From contig NZ_CP077604.1 of NCBI RefSeq assembly GCF_019048865.1, positions 682,001 to 746,000 on the forward strand: a DNA stretch of 64,000 nt, written 5' to 3'. The translations under genes were made by a program, and so were the position numbers. Below, piece after piece: positions 10,877 to 20,627 of the stretch. This stretch comes from Aquihabitans sp. G128. GTDB taxonomy: Bacteria; Actinomycetota; Acidimicrobiia; Acidimicrobiales; Iamiaceae. Under the pieces are notes generated by a model. That model saw nothing but the letters and a program-made list of their open reading frames with translations. It had not been told where the DNA came from and did no database searches. Numbering within the stretch: position 1 is the stretch's first letter; each line of letters begins with the position of its first letter.

Positions 10877-12346
10877 ATGGCAGACACCCCTGACCCGTCT
10901 GGCGCCGTGGCGGCGCGGCTCGCGAACGTGGAGGCGGTGCGGCGGGAGCTGGCGCACCTGACCATCACCGACGACGCGGAGCTGGTGCGGCGGCGCTCCA
11001 CCGACCGGTCGGCGATGCTCGGCCCGCTGATGGCCAGCGAGGTCGGCGGGTCGCTGGCCGACGCGGTGGCCATCCCGGCCGACGAGGCCCAGGTCATCGA
11101 GCTGGTCGCCGCCTGCGCCCGCCACCGCGTGCCGATCGTCCCCCGCGGCGCCGGCACCAGCAACTTCGGCCAGTCGATTCCGCTGGAGGGCGGGATCGTG
11201 CTCGACCTGAGCCTCCTCCGAGGCATCATCTCGGTCGACCAGGAGCACGTCCGCGCCCTGGCCGGGACCCTGCTGCCGGACATCGACGAGGCCGCCGCCC
11301 CGTTCGGCCGCGAGCTGCGCATCCACCCGTCGAGCAAGCGGATGTCGACCGCGGCGGGCTTCGTGATCGGCGGCCACGGCGGGGTGGGCTCCATCCGCCA
11401 CGGCGGGCTGGCCGACCTCGGCAACGTGCAGGGCCTGCGGGTGGTGACCATCGAGGAGCAGCCCCGCGTCCTGGAGCTGCGGGGCGAGCAGACCGGGCTG
11501 GTCCAGTTCAGCTTCGGCATGACCGGGGTGGTGACCGAGGTCGAGTTCCCGCTGGCGCCGTCGCACGCCTGGCGGGACGTCATGGTGTCGTTCGAGACGC
11601 TGGCCGACGCCATGCGCTTCGGCGGCGACGTGACGTTGGCCGACGGGCTCGACGTGAAGAACTGCATGCCCATGGACCCCGGCATGGCCACCTACCTCAC
11701 GCCGCTCCAGGAGTTCCTGCCGCTCGGCCGGGCGGCGGCGTTCGTGATGGTCGCACCGCACTCGGTCGAGGGGCTCACCGACCTCGCCGCCCGGCGAGGC
11801 GGCTTCGTCACGCTGGACGTGCCGATGGGGGAGACCCCTCGCGGCTTCCCCGGCTACGAGTACACCTGGGGCCACGCGATGTGGTGGCTGCGCAAGGGCC
11901 AGCCGAACCTGGCCGAGGTGCTCTTCCTGCTCCCGCCCGGCGACCCGGCCGGGACGCTCGACGAGCTGCTGCGGCGCGTGGGCGGCGAGACCTGGGTGTC
12001 GTCGACCTGCCAGCGCTTCGCCGGCCGCCCGTCGCCGCAGGTGGCCCTGGGCATCGACGGCTCGATCCCCGGACGGATCGTCGCGGTCAGCGAGGCGGCC
12101 GAGGCGCTCGACTGCCTGGTGGTGAACATCCACCAGGCGAAGCTGGGCGCGTCGTCGATCCGGGACTTCGGGCCGGAGCAGCGGGCCTTCAAGGCCGCCG
12201 TCGACCCGCTCGGCATCTGCAACCCCGGCCACCTGGCCGACGAGGAGCTGGTGCCGGGGGAGGCCGTCACCGAGTCGGCCAAGCTGGTGGCCAGCGGCTG
12301 GTCGTCCCGGTGGGCCGACGACGCCGCGGCAGGGCAGCGGCGGTGA
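10877..12346 (+). CDS. FAD-binding oxidoreductase (GlcD/FAD_binding_4 type)
   Basis: A 489-residue flavoprotein in the glycolate oxidase GlcD / vanillyl-alcohol oxidase superfamily. The FAD-binding PP-loop region is seen in VPIVPRGAGTSNFGQS and GGIVLDLSLLRGI (about residues 80-115), with GFVIGGHGGVGSIRHGG further on. The C-terminus ends in IHQAKLGASSIRDFGPEQR and DPLGICNPGHL, typical of this superfamily. The substrate is unknown. The ATG at 10877 is chosen because the alignable domain starts shortly after it, although the frame is open upstream into the hydrolase. The stop overlaps the next gene (GTGA), so oxidase and amidohydrolase are probably co-translated. Confidence 0.82.
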   Translation: MADTPDPSGAVAARLANVEAVRRELAHLTITDDAELVRRRSTDRSAMLGPLMASEVGGSLADAVAIPADEAQVIELVAACARHRVPIVPRGAGTSNFGQSIPLEGGIVLDLSLLRGIISVDQEHVRALAGTLLPDIDEAAAPFGRELRIHPSSKRMSTAAGFVIGGHGGVGSIRHGGLADLGNVQGLRVVTIEEQPRVLELRGEQTGLVQFSFGMTGVVTEVEFPLAPSHAWRDVMVSFETLADAMRFGGDVTLADGLDVKNCMPMDPGMATYLTPLQEFLPLGRAAAFVMVAPHSVEGLTDLAARRGGFVTLDVPMGETPRGFPGYEYTWGHAMWWLRKGQPNLAEVLFLLPPGDPAGTLDELLRRVGGETWVSSTCQRFAGRPSPQVALGIDGSIPGRIVAVSEAAEALDCLVVNIHQAKLGASSIRDFGPEQRAFKAAVDPLGICNPGHLADEELVPGEAVTESAKLVASGWSSRWADDAAAGQRR

Positions 12347-13575
12347 CGAGTCGCCTGCTCGCGGGCGGCGTCGACGCCGACGGCGACCGCGTCGACGTGC
12401 GCGTCGAGGACGTCACCGGCACCACCACCGCCGTCGGGCCCACGCTCGACCGGGTGCCGGGCGAGGAGGTGGTCGACTGCACGGGCCTGGTGGTGCTGCC
12501 GGCCGCCGCCGAGCCCCACGTCCACCTGGACAAGGTGGCCACCATCCGGGAGGCGCCGAACCCCTCGGGCGAGCTCATGGGGGCGGTCCGGGCGTGGTTG
12601 GACCACGCCCCGTCGCTCGACGCGGCCGACGTGCGCGGTCGAGCCCTGGCGGCGGTCGACGACTACGTGCGCAACGGCGCGACCGCCGTGCGGACCAACG
12701 TGAACCTCCACGCCACCATCGACCTGCAGGTGCTCGAAGCGATCCTCGACGTGCGCACCGCGGTCGCCGACCGGTGCGAGCTGCAGGTCGTCGGGCTGTT
12801 CATGCCCCCGCTCAGCGGCGACGGCGAGGTGGCCGAGGCCAACCGGGCGCTGATCGACGTCGCCTGCGAGCTGGGGATCGACGCCATCGGCTCGGCGCCC
12901 GTGACCGACGCCGACCCCGAGGCGACGATCGAGCTCCTGGCCGCCGCTGCGGTCCGGTGGGATCGGGCCATCGACCTCCACATCGACGAGACCCTCGACC
13001 CCACGTCGCGCACCCTCCTGGCCTTCGCCGCCGCCGTCGAGCGCCACGGCCTCGGGGGTCGGGCGACCGCCGGGCACTGCGTGAGCCTCGGCATGCAGGC
13101 GCTCGACGAGCAGGAGTCGACCGCTGCCCGCCTCGCCGAGGCGGGCATCGCTGCGGTGGCCCTGCCCACCACCAACCTCTGGCTCCAGGGCCGGGCCCAG
13201 CCGACCGGCACGCCGCGCGGCGTCACCGCAGTGCGGCGGCTGCTCGACGCCGGCGTGGTGGTGGCCACCGGATCCGACAACATCGAGGACCCGTTCTGCC
13301 CCTTGGGCCGCGCCGACCCGTTCGACGCCGCTCGGCTCCTGTCGCTCACCGCCCACCTCAGCCCGGCGGAGGCGTGGGCGGCGGCCAGCACGTCCTCGCG
13401 AGCCTCGCTCGGCCTGGCGGCCAGCGGCCTGGCGGTGGGTGGGGCCGCCGACCTGGTGGCCGTCGCAGGCCGCGACCTCGGCGAGGCGCTGGCTCGCGGA
13501 TCGGCCCGGCGGACCGTGCTGAAGGGCGGCCGGGTGGTGGCTCGGACGACGGTCACGACCACGGCGGGCGCCTGA
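12343..13575 (+). CDS. Amidohydrolase, cytosine-deaminase-like
   Basis: A 410-residue metal-dependent hydrolase. The metal ligands expected for the CodA/amidohydrolase fold are visible: EPHVHLDK (about residues 50-57), DLHIDET near 208, TAGHC near 241 and a late Asp in [10 protein letters not shown] near 308. The C-terminal strand region ([11 protein letters not shown]) is standard. The family deaminates cytosine, isoguanine or related ring substrates, or hydrolyses cyclic amides. The exact substrate is not seen. The GTG start overlaps the FAD-oxidase stop by 4 nt, which suggests a two-step catabolic unit. Confidence 0.78.
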   Translation: MTSRLLAGGVDADGDRVDVRVEDVTGTTTAVGPTLDRVPGEEVVDCTGLVVLPAAAEPHVHLDKVATIREAPNPSGELMGAVRAWLDHAPSLDAADVRGRALAAVDDYVRNGATAVRTNVNLHATIDLQVLEAILDVRTAVADRCELQVVGLFMPPLSGDGEVAEANRALIDVACELGIDAIGSAPVTDADPEATIELLAAAAVRWDRAIDLHIDETLDPTSRTLLAFAAAVERHGLGGRATAGHCVSLGMQALDEQESTAARLAEAGIAAVALPTTNLWLQGRAQPTGTPRGVTAVRRLLDAGVVVATGSDNIEDPFCPLGRADPFDAARLLSLTAHLSPAEAWAAASTSSRASLGLAASGLAVGGAADLVAVAGRDLGEALARGSARRTVLKGGRVVARTTVTTTAGA

Positions 13576-13596
13576 CCTGGGCGTTTCCCCGATCGC

Positions 13597-13645
13597 GATA
13601 GTGACAATCTATGATGAAGCGGCTCGATTGGTCAGGGAAACTATC
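13597..13645 (+). promoter_or_regulatory. Probable OxyR operator upstream of ahpC
   Basis: At 13598-13612 the sequence is ATAG, 7 nt, CTAT, which matches the OxyR consensus half (ATAGnTnnnAnCTAT) at all but one fixed base. An outer inverted pair GATAGT (13597-13602) and ACTATC (13640-13645) encloses it. An oxyR gene lies at the end of the same operon, so autoregulation is likely. Confidence 0.65.
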
Positions 13646-13655
13646 GGTGGTCGGG

Positions 13656-13661
13656 TAGGGT
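13656..13661 (+). promoter_or_regulatory. -10 element for ahpC-ahpF-oxyR
   Basis: TAGGGT lies 11 nt after the operator. No good -35 sits at 16-19 nt, as is usual for activator-dependent promoters. The predicted leader is about 36 nt and contains GAGAGG before the ahpC GTG. Confidence 0.5.
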
Positions 13662-13703
13662 GGAGCTCGTTCCCCGATTCACAAAGCGAGAGGTCCTGCA
13701 CCC

Positions 13704-14267
13704 GTGTCCCTGATCAACACCGAGATCAAGCCGTTCAACGCCACCGCCTTCAAGGGCGGCGAGTTCATCGACGTGAGCGACGAGTCCGTGAAGGGCGCCT
13801 GGTCGATCTTCTTCTTCTACCCGGCCGACTTCACCTTCGTCTGCCCCACCGAGCTGGGCGACCTGGCCGACCTGTACCCCGAGTTCCAGAAGCTCGGCGT
13901 CGAGGTCTACGGCGTGTCGACCGACAGCCACTTCACCCACAAGGCGTGGCACGACAACTCCGAGACCATCAACAAGATCACCTACGCCCTCATCGGCGAC
14001 CCCACCGGCACCATCACCCGGAACTTCGACGTCTACATCGAGTCCGACGGCATGGCCGACCGGGGCACCTTCGTGGTCGACCCGCAGGGCACCATCCAGA
14101 TCGTCGAGGTGAACGCCGGCAACATCGGCCGCAACGCCGCCGAGCTGCTCCGCAAGGTCAAGGCCGCCCAGTACGTGGCCGCCCACCCGAACGAGGTCTG
14201 CCCGGCCAAGTGGGAAGAGGGCGATTCCACCCTCGCCCCCTCGCTCGACCTCGTCGGCAAGATCTGA
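13704..14267 (+). CDS. ahpC: Alkyl hydroperoxide reductase subunit C (2-Cys peroxiredoxin)
   Basis: Reduces hydrogen peroxide and organic peroxides. The 187-residue product has the peroxidatic Cys47 in [11 protein letters not shown] and the resolving Cys166 in EVCPAKW, as in AhpC/Prx1 enzymes. The start [16 protein letters not shown] is typical. It is the first gene of the ahpC-ahpF-oxyR unit and sits just downstream of an OxyR-type operator. AhpF, encoded next, should regenerate it. Confidence 0.96.
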   Translation: MSLINTEIKPFNATAFKGGEFIDVSDESVKGAWSIFFFYPADFTFVCPTELGDLADLYPEFQKLGVEVYGVSTDSHFTHKAWHDNSETINKITYALIGDPTGTITRNFDVYIESDGMADRGTFVVDPQGTIQIVEVNAGNIGRNAAELLRKVKAAQYVAAHPNEVCPAKWEEGDSTLAPSLDLVGKI

Positions 14268-14272
14268 CCCGC

Positions 14273-14316
14273 GGCCGGGGTGCCGTGCGACCACCCGGTC
14301 GCACGGCACCCCGGCC
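14273..14316 (+). terminator. Strong hairpin between ahpC and ahpF
   Basis: A perfect 20-bp inverted repeat with a 4-nt ACCC loop. It begins GGCCGGGGTGCC and returns GGCACCCCGGCC. No T-tract follows, so it may work as a partial terminator or a 3'-end stabiliser that keeps ahpC mRNA above ahpF-oxyR mRNA, rather than as a full stop. Confidence 0.6.
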
Positions 14317-14368
14317 CACCGCCTCCCCCCTCCCACGAAGCCACCTGCTCAAGACCTGGAGCCTCCGC

Positions 14369-15958
14369 ATGCTCGACGCCAACCTCACCGCCGCCCTCAA
14401 GACCCACCTCGAGAAGGTGTCACTGCCCATCGAGCTCATCGCCTCGCTCGACGAGAGCGCGAAGTCGAGCGAGCTGGCCGAGCTGCTGGACGAGATCGCC
14501 GCCCTGTCCGCCCACATCACCGTGAGCCGAGACGACGACGAGCACCACCACCGCCGCCCCTCGTTCCTCATCCGCCGCGTGGGCACCGACGTCGAGGTCC
14601 GCTTCGACGGCCTGCCGCTCGGCCACGAGTTCACCTCGCTGGTGCTCGCGCTCCTGCAGGTGGGCGGCCACCCGCCCAAGGCGTCCGCCGAGGCGGTCGC
14701 GCAGATCGAGGCCATCGAGACCGAGCACACCTTCGAGACCTTCTTCTCCCTGACCTGCCAGAACTGCCCGGACGTGGTCCAGGCCCTCAACGCCATCAGC
14801 GTCCTCAACCCCAAGGTGAAGGTGGTGGCCATCGACGGCGCCCTCTTCCAGGACGAGGTCGAGGAGCGCAAGGTCATGGCCGTGCCGTCGGTCTTCCTCG
14901 ACGGCGAGCTGTTCGACACCGGTCGCATGGGCATCGAGCAGATCCTGGCCAAGCTCGACCCCGACGCCGCCGAGCACGCCTCGGCCGCGCTCGCCGAGAA
15001 GGACCCCTACGACGTGCTCGTGGTGGGTGGCGGCCCCGCCGGCGCCGCCGCAGCCGTGTACGCCGCCCGCAAGGGCATCCGCACCGGCGTGGTGGCCGAG
15101 CGCTTCGGCGGCCAGGTGCTCGACACCATGGGGATCGAGAACTTCATCTCGGTGCCCTACACCGAGGGCCCCAAGCTGGCCACCGCGCTCGAGCAGCACG
15201 TGGCGGAGAACGACGTCGACGTGATGAACCTCCAGGCGGCCGTGAAGCTGGTGCCCGCCGATGCCGACGGGCTCGTCTCGGTGCAGCTGGCCAGCGGCGC
15301 CGCCCTGCGGTCGAAGACCGTCGTCCTGTCCACCGGCGCCCGCTGGCGCCACATGGGCGTCCCCGGCGAGGAGGAGTACCGCAACAAGGGCGTGGCCTAC
15401 TGCCCGCACTGCGACGGCCCCCTCTACAAGGGCAAGCGGGTCGCGGTCATCGGCGGCGGCAACTCCGGCGTCGAGGCCGCCATCGACCTCGCCGGCATCG
15501 TCGCCCACGTCACCCTCATCGAGTTCGACGACGTGCTGCGGGCCGACGACGTGCTCCAGCGCAAGCTCCGCAGCCTCCCGAACGTGACGGTCCACGTGAG
15601 CGCCCTCACCACCGAGGTCCTCGGCGACGGCGAGAAGGTCGTGGGACTCACCTACCAGGACCGCACCACCGGCGACCTCCACCAGGTCGACCTCGAGGGC
15701 ATCTTCGTCCAGATCGGCCTGCTGCCGAACACCGAGTGGCTCGAGGGCGCCCTCGACCTCTCGCAGCGGGGCGAGGTCCACATCGACGACCGGGGCCAGA
15801 CCTCCATGCCCGGCGTGTTCGCCGCCGGCGACTGCACCACGGTGCCCTTCAAGCAGATCGTCATCGCCATGGGCCAGGGCGCCACCGCCGGGCTCAGCGC
15901 CTTCGACCACCTCATCCGCACCTCGGCTCCGGCCGAGGCGGCCACCGCCTCCGTCTGA
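14369..15958 (+). CDS. ahpF: Alkyl hydroperoxide reductase subunit F
   Basis: NAD(P)H-dependent flavoprotein that passes electrons to AhpC. The 529-residue protein has the full AhpF layout: an N-terminal double-thioredoxin domain with the Cys130-x-x-Cys133 pair (TCQNC), a FAD motif [19 protein letters not shown], a thioredoxin-reductase active site Cys345-Pro-His-Cys348 and an NADPH site [12 protein letters not shown]. The active-site numbering equals that of enteric AhpF. GGAG lies 10 nt before the ATG. It is separated from ahpC by the hairpin at 14273-14316 and is followed after 7 nt by oxyR. Confidence 0.95.
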   Translation: MLDANLTAALKTHLEKVSLPIELIASLDESAKSSELAELLDEIAALSAHITVSRDDDEHHHRRPSFLIRRVGTDVEVRFDGLPLGHEFTSLVLALLQVGGHPPKASAEAVAQIEAIETEHTFETFFSLTCQNCPDVVQALNAISVLNPKVKVVAIDGALFQDEVEERKVMAVPSVFLDGELFDTGRMGIEQILAKLDPDAAEHASAALAEKDPYDVLVVGGGPAGAAAAVYAARKGIRTGVVAERFGGQVLDTMGIENFISVPYTEGPKLATALEQHVAENDVDVMNLQAAVKLVPADADGLVSVQLASGAALRSKTVVLSTGARWRHMGVPGEEEYRNKGVAYCPHCDGPLYKGKRVAVIGGGNSGVEAAIDLAGIVAHVTLIEFDDVLRADDVLQRKLRSLPNVTVHVSALTTEVLGDGEKVVGLTYQDRTTGDLHQVDLEGIFVQIGLLPNTEWLEGALDLSQRGEVHIDDRGQTSMPGVFAAGDCTTVPFKQIVIAMGQGATAGLSAFDHLIRTSAPAEAATASV

Positions 15959-15965
15959 TCGTGGC

Positions 15966-16883
15966 GTGAACCTCCGCGACCTCGCGTACCTCGTGGCGGT
16001 GGCCGACCACCGCCACTTCGGCCGGGCGGCCGGCGCGTGCTTCGTGAGCCAGCCGACCCTGTCGGTGCAGATCAAGAAGCTCGAGAAGGAGCTGGGCGTC
16101 GCGCTCGTCGAGCGCGGCTCGCCCATCCTGCTCACGCCGGCGGGGGAGGAGGTCGTGGCCCGGGCCCGCTCGGTGCTGCTCGAGGTCGACGGCATCCGCG
16201 ACGCCGCCCGCCAGGCCACCGACCCCGAGTCGGGCTCGCTGCGGGTGGGGGTGTTCCCCACCCTCGGCCCGTACCTGCTGCCCCACGTGGTGCCGAAGGT
16301 GCGGGAGCGGTTCCCGGAGCTCGAGCTGCTGCTGGTGGAGGAGAAGACCGAGCGGCTGCTCCGGCTGCTGCGCGACGGCAAGCTCGACGCTGCGGTGCTG
16401 GCCCTGCCGGTGCCGGACGATCGGCTCCACGTCGAGCCGCTCTTCGAGGAGGCCTTCGTGCTCGCCGCGCCGGCCACCCACGCCCTGGCCGAGATCGAAG
16501 GCCCGGCACCGCTGTCGGTCCTCGACGGCGAGGCGGTCCTGCTCCTCGAGGACGGGCACTGCCTCCGCGACCAAGCCCTGTCGGTGTGCCGCCTGGCGTC
16601 GGCGCACGAGCGCAGCGGCTTCCGCGCCACCAGCCTCGAGACGCTGCGCCAGATGGTGGCGGCCGGCGTGGGGGTGACGCTGCTGCCCGAGCTGGCCGTC
16701 CAGCCGCCCGTCCCGCCGTCGGCGGCCATCGCCCTGCTGCGCTTCGCCGACCCGGAGCCCACCCGGCAGATCGCCATGCTGTGGCGCGAGAACGACCCTC
16801 GGAGCGCCTTCCTGCCCGGCCTGGCCGAGCTCTTCGTGGTGGCGCCGGGCGACCCGTCGGCCCCGGTGGCGCCCGCCGCCTGA
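15966..16883 (+). CDS. oxyR: Hydrogen peroxide-sensing LysR-type regulator OxyR
   Basis: A 305-residue LysR-family activator. The helix-turn-helix is in residues 1-60 (LAYLVAVADHRHFGRAA, QPTLSVQIKKLE). The effector domain carries GHCLRDQALSVC with Cys at positions 199 and 208, the same positions and nearly the same sequence as the redox-sensing pair of enteric OxyR. This makes the call specific instead of a generic LysR call. It sits 7 nt after ahpF on the same strand and probably binds the ATAG-CTAT site at 13597-13645. Confidence 0.9.
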   Translation: MNLRDLAYLVAVADHRHFGRAAGACFVSQPTLSVQIKKLEKELGVALVERGSPILLTPAGEEVVARARSVLLEVDGIRDAARQATDPESGSLRVGVFPTLGPYLLPHVVPKVRERFPELELLLVEEKTERLLRLLRDGKLDAAVLALPVPDDRLHVEPLFEEAFVLAAPATHALAEIEGPAPLSVLDGEAVLLLEDGHCLRDQALSVCRLASAHERSGFRATSLETLRQMVAAGVGVTLLPELAVQPPVPPSAAIALLRFADPEPTRQIAMLWRENDPRSAFLPGLAELFVVAPGDPSAPVAPAA

Positions 16884-16923
16884 GCCCGCCGGATCCCTTT
16901 TCGGGCACCCGGGCCGCCGCCGG

Positions 16924-16929
16924 TAGGTT
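16924..16929 (+). promoter_or_regulatory. -10 element for hisS
   Basis: TAGGTT lies 9 nt before the hisS ATG, with no clear ribosome site between. Probable near-leaderless start for the hisS-aspS unit. Confidence 0.45.
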
Positions 16930-16938
16930 GGCTGGCCC

Positions 16939-18231
16939 ATGGCACGAGCGAAGTTCCAGGCCCCCAAGGGCACCCACGACGTCCTGCCGCCCACCTCGGC
17001 GCGGTGGGAGCGCCTGCTCGCCACCTACGCCACGGTCGTGGAGCGCGCCGGCTTCGGCCTGCTCCAGTCACCCATGTTCGAGGACCTCGGCGTGTTCCAG
17101 CGCGAGACCGAGGGCGCCGACGCGGTCCGCAAGGAGATGTACGACTTCGTCGACAAGGGCGGCCAGCACGTCGCCCTGCGGCCCGAGGGCACCGCGTCGG
17201 TGGTGCGGGCCTTCGTCCAGCACAACCCGCTCACCCCGTGGAAGGTCTGGTACGCCACGCCGGCGTTCCGCTACGAGCGGGCCCAGGCGGGTCGGTACCG
17301 CCAGCACCACCAGGTGGGCCTCGAGGTGCTGGGCTCGGCCGACCCCGACGTCGACGTCGAGGTCATCTCGGTGGGCTGGGAGCTGCTGCAGGCCCTCGGG
17401 CTGCAGCAGGTCGAGCTGCTGCTCAACACCATGGGCACCTCGGCCGACCGCCTCGCCTACGTCGAGGTCCTGCGGGCCTGGCTGGTCGAGCGCCGCGACG
17501 AGCTGGCCGAGGACGATCGCGACAAGGTCGACACCCACCCCATGCGGGTCCTCGACTCCAAGCGCCGCGCCACCCAGCAGGTCACCGCCCACGCGCCGGC
17601 CATCGCCGACCACCTCTCGCCCGAGAGCGAGGCCCACTTCGCCCGGGTGCAGGAGGGGCTCACCGCTCGTGGCATCCCCTTCACGCTGGCGCCCCGGCTG
17701 GTGCGTGGCTTCGACTACTACACCCACACCACCTTCGAGCTGGTGCCCACCCTCGTCGACAACGCCCAGGCCACCATCCTCGGCGGCGGTCGCTACGACG
17801 GCCTGGTCGAGGAGCTGGGCGGGCCGCCCACGCCCGGCATCGGCTTCGGGTCCGGCATCGAGCGCCTCCTCATCGCCTGTGACGCCGAGGGCGTGTTCCC
17901 GGCGCCCGAGGCCCGCATCGACGTCTTCGTCATCGACGTCACCGGCGGCGCCGAGGCCCGCGACCTCACCGCCGAGCTGCGCGCCGCCGGCATCCGCTGC
18001 GACCGCGCCTTCGACCAGAAGGGCATGCGCGCCCAGATGAAGGGCGCCGACCGCTCCGGCGCCCCGTTCGCCGTCATCGTCGGCGACCAGGAGCTGGCCG
18101 ACGGCGTCGCCACCGTGCGCCCCCTCCGCCACGACTTCGACGGCGACCAGCCGTCGGCCCAGCAGACCGTTCCCCGGGCCGACCTCGTCGCCCACCTCCG
18201 AGACGCACTCAGCAAGGACGCCACCGAATGA
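16939..18231 (+). CDS. hisS: Histidyl-tRNA synthetase
   Basis: Class II synthetase that charges tRNA-His. The 430 residues include the start [13 protein letters not shown], motif 2 ([21 protein letters not shown]), the histidine-specific [14 protein letters not shown] and motif 3 ([12 protein letters not shown]), then an anticodon-binding domain ([19 protein letters not shown]). It overlaps aspS by 4 nt (ATGA), the common hisS-aspS pairing. Confidence 0.97.
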   Translation: MARAKFQAPKGTHDVLPPTSARWERLLATYATVVERAGFGLLQSPMFEDLGVFQRETEGADAVRKEMYDFVDKGGQHVALRPEGTASVVRAFVQHNPLTPWKVWYATPAFRYERAQAGRYRQHHQVGLEVLGSADPDVDVEVISVGWELLQALGLQQVELLLNTMGTSADRLAYVEVLRAWLVERRDELAEDDRDKVDTHPMRVLDSKRRATQQVTAHAPAIADHLSPESEAHFARVQEGLTARGIPFTLAPRLVRGFDYYTHTTFELVPTLVDNAQATILGGGRYDGLVEELGGPPTPGIGFGSGIERLLIACDAEGVFPAPEARIDVFVIDVTGGAEARDLTAELRAAGIRCDRAFDQKGMRAQMKGADRSGAPFAVIVGDQELADGVATVRPLRHDFDGDQPSAQQTVPRADLVAHLRDALSKDATE

Positions 18232-20042
18232 CCATCGCCGTAGGCCTGCGCACCCACCACAGCGGGGAGCTGACCGAAGCCGACGTCGATGGTGAGGTCA
18301 CCCTCTGCGGCTGGGTGGCCAAGCGCCGCGACCACGGCGGCGTGGCGTTCATCGACCTGCGCGACGCCAGCGGCGTGGTCCAGGTGGTCATCCACGACGA
18401 GGCCGTGGCCGGCCCGCTGCGCTCGGAGTTCTGCCTGCGCATCGTCGGCACCGTGACGCGCCGGCCGGAGGGCAACGACAACCCGAACCTGCCCACCGGC
18501 ACCATCGAGGTGGAGGCCACCACCGTCGAGGTGCTGAGCGAGTCGGCCGTGCTGCCGTTCCCGATCGAGGAGCACGAGACCACGCCGGTCTCCGACGAGG
18601 TGCGCTACAAGTACCGCTACCTGGACCTGCGCCGAGCCGGCTCGGCCGCAGCCATCCGCCTGCGCAGCCAGGTCAACCAGGCGGCGCGGGGCGTGCTGCT
18701 CGACGACGGCTTCGTGGAGGTCGAGACCCCGACGCTCACCCGCAGCACCCCCGAGGGGGCCCGGGACTTCGTGGTCCCGGCCCGCCTGCAGCCCGGCTCC
18801 TGGTACGCCTTGCCCCAGAGCCCGCAGCTGTTCAAGCAGCTGCTGATGGTCTCGGGCCTCGAGCGGTACTTCCAGATCGCCCGCTGCTACCGGGACGAGG
18901 ACTTCCGCGCCGACCGCCAGCCCGAGTTCACCCAGCTCGACATCGAGATGAGCTTCGTGGTCGAGGACGACGTCATCGCCCTCGGGGAGCGCATCGTGGC
19001 CGCCCTGTGGGCCCTCGTCGGGGTCGAGGTCGCGCTGCCCATCCCGCGCATGACCTACGCCGAGGCCATGCGCCGCTACGGCTCCGACAAGCCCGACCTG
19101 CGCTTCGGCGTCGAGCTGGTCGACTGCACCGAGTACTTCGCCGGCACCGAGTTCGGCGTCTTCCAGGCAGCCCACGTCGGGGCCGTCGTCATGCCCGGCG
19201 GCGCCTCGCAGACCCGCAAGGTGCTCGACGGCTGGCAGGACTGGGCCAAGGCCCGCGGCGCCCGCGGCCTGGCCTACGTGCTCGTCAGCGACGACGGCGA
19301 GCTCAAGGGCCCGGTGGCCAAGAACATCTCCGACGACGAGCGGTCCGGCCTCGCCGCCCACGTCGGCGCCGCGCCCGGCGACGCCATCTTCTTCGGGGCC
19401 GGCACCGAGCGCAGCGCCAAAGCCCTGCTCGGCGCCGCCCGCCTCGAGATCGGCAAGCGGTGCGACCTCATCGACGAGGCCGCCTGGGCGTTCACCTGGA
19501 TCGTCGACGCCCCGCTGTTCGAGCCCACCGGCGAGACCGACGACGTCGCCGTCGGCTCCGGCGCCTGGACCGCGGTGCACCACGCCTTCACCTCGCCCAA
19601 GCCCGAGAGCCTCGACACCTTCGACACCGACCCCGGCTCGGCGCTGGCCTACGCCTACGACATCGTGTGCAACGGGAACGAGATCGGCGGCGGCAGCATC
19701 CGCATCCATCGTCGCGACATCCAGTCGCGGGTGTTCGAGGTCATGGGCCTCGGGCCCGAGGAGGCCGAGGAGAAGTTCGGCTTCCTGCTCGAGGCGTTCA
19801 AGTACGGCGCCCCGCCCCACGGCGGCATCGCCTTCGGCTGGGACCGCATCTGCGCCCTGCTCACCGGGGCGTCGTCGATCCGCGAGGTCATCGCCTTCCC
19901 CAAGACCGGCGGCGGCTTCGACCCCCTCACCAGCGCACCGGCTCCCATCACCGCCGCCCAGCGCCGTGAAGCCGGCGTCGACGCCAAGCCCGCGCGCCCC
20001 ACCGCCCCCGCCGACGCCCCTGCCGCTGCGCCCGAGACCTGA
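18228..20042 (+). CDS. aspS: Aspartyl-tRNA synthetase
   Basis: Class II synthetase of 604 residues with the bacterial layout: an N-terminal OB anticodon-binding domain ([23 protein letters not shown]), motif 2 with [15 protein letters not shown], a large GAD insertion domain, and motif 3 [14 protein letters not shown]. The tail is Pro/Ala-rich. Whether it also charges tRNA-Asn cannot be decided here, as no gatCAB genes are in the window. Translationally coupled to hisS. Confidence 0.97.
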   Translation: MTIAVGLRTHHSGELTEADVDGEVTLCGWVAKRRDHGGVAFIDLRDASGVVQVVIHDEAVAGPLRSEFCLRIVGTVTRRPEGNDNPNLPTGTIEVEATTVEVLSESAVLPFPIEEHETTPVSDEVRYKYRYLDLRRAGSAAAIRLRSQVNQAARGVLLDDGFVEVETPTLTRSTPEGARDFVVPARLQPGSWYALPQSPQLFKQLLMVSGLERYFQIARCYRDEDFRADRQPEFTQLDIEMSFVVEDDVIALGERIVAALWALVGVEVALPIPRMTYAEAMRRYGSDKPDLRFGVELVDCTEYFAGTEFGVFQAAHVGAVVMPGGASQTRKVLDGWQDWAKARGARGLAYVLVSDDGELKGPVAKNISDDERSGLAAHVGAAPGDAIFFGAGTERSAKALLGAARLEIGKRCDLIDEAAWAFTWIVDAPLFEPTGETDDVAVGSGAWTAVHHAFTSPKPESLDTFDTDPGSALAYAYDIVCNGNEIGGGSIRIHRRDIQSRVFEVMGLGPEEAEEKFGFLLEAFKYGAPPHGGIAFGWDRICALLTGASSIREVIAFPKTGGGFDPLTSAPAPITAAQRREAGVDAKPARPTAPADAPAAAPET

Positions 20043-20108
20043 CGGTCCGTCAGCAATCGGGGTGGGGGTGGCCTACGGTCCGGGCCACGTCGACGACAGG
20101 GGACCGAC

Positions 20109-20624
20109 ATGACCGACACCACCGCCGCAGACCGCACCGCCGAGGCCAAGGCCACCTACTTCCGCTACGTGGAGGGTCGCGAGGCCGTCGCCCGGGGGGA
20201 GCGCTCGTGGTCGAGCCTCGGCGAGGAGTTCTTCACCGAGGACGCCGTGTTCATCGACCCGGCGTGGGGCCGGGTGGAAGGTCGCGACGCCATCGTCGCC
20301 TTCATGGACGAGAGCATGCTGGGCCTCGAGGACTGGTCGTTCCCGGAGACGTGGACCATGGCCGAGGGCGACCGGGTGGTCACCATGTGGTGGAACCGGC
20401 TCCCGGGGGAGCGCGCCGACGGCACGCCGTACCAGGCCGTGGGCATCTCGGTCATGCACTACGCCGGCGACGGGCGCTTCTCCTACGAGAGCGACCTGCT
20501 CAACATGGCCGAGGTGGGCGAGCTCATCGGCGACAGCGGCTGGCGCCCGAACGGCCCCATGAACCTGCCGCCGGCCCGCCCGAACCGGGACGTGACCCCA
20601 CCCCGGGGCTGGCTGCACGACTGA
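20109..20624 (+). CDS. SnoaL/NTF2-like protein
   Basis: A 171-residue protein with the small alpha+beta fold of the SnoaL/nuclear-transport-factor-2 group: an N-terminal helix, then EEFFTEDAVFIDPAWGRVEGRDAI, and a later strand pair with DRVVTMWWNRLPGERADG. Members are enzymes (isomerases, hydrolases) or binding proteins, and the activity here is unknown. AGGGGA precedes the ATG, and TACGGT near 20075 is a possible -10. It converges on the membrane-protein gene, with only 3 nt between the stops. Confidence 0.7.
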   Translation: MTDTTAADRTAEAKATYFRYVEGREAVARGERSWSSLGEEFFTEDAVFIDPAWGRVEGRDAIVAFMDESMLGLEDWSFPETWTMAEGDRVVTMWWNRLPGERADGTPYQAVGISVMHYAGDGRFSYESDLLNMAEVGELIGDSGWRPNGPMNLPPARPNRDVTPPRGWLHD

Positions 20625-20627
20625 GCG

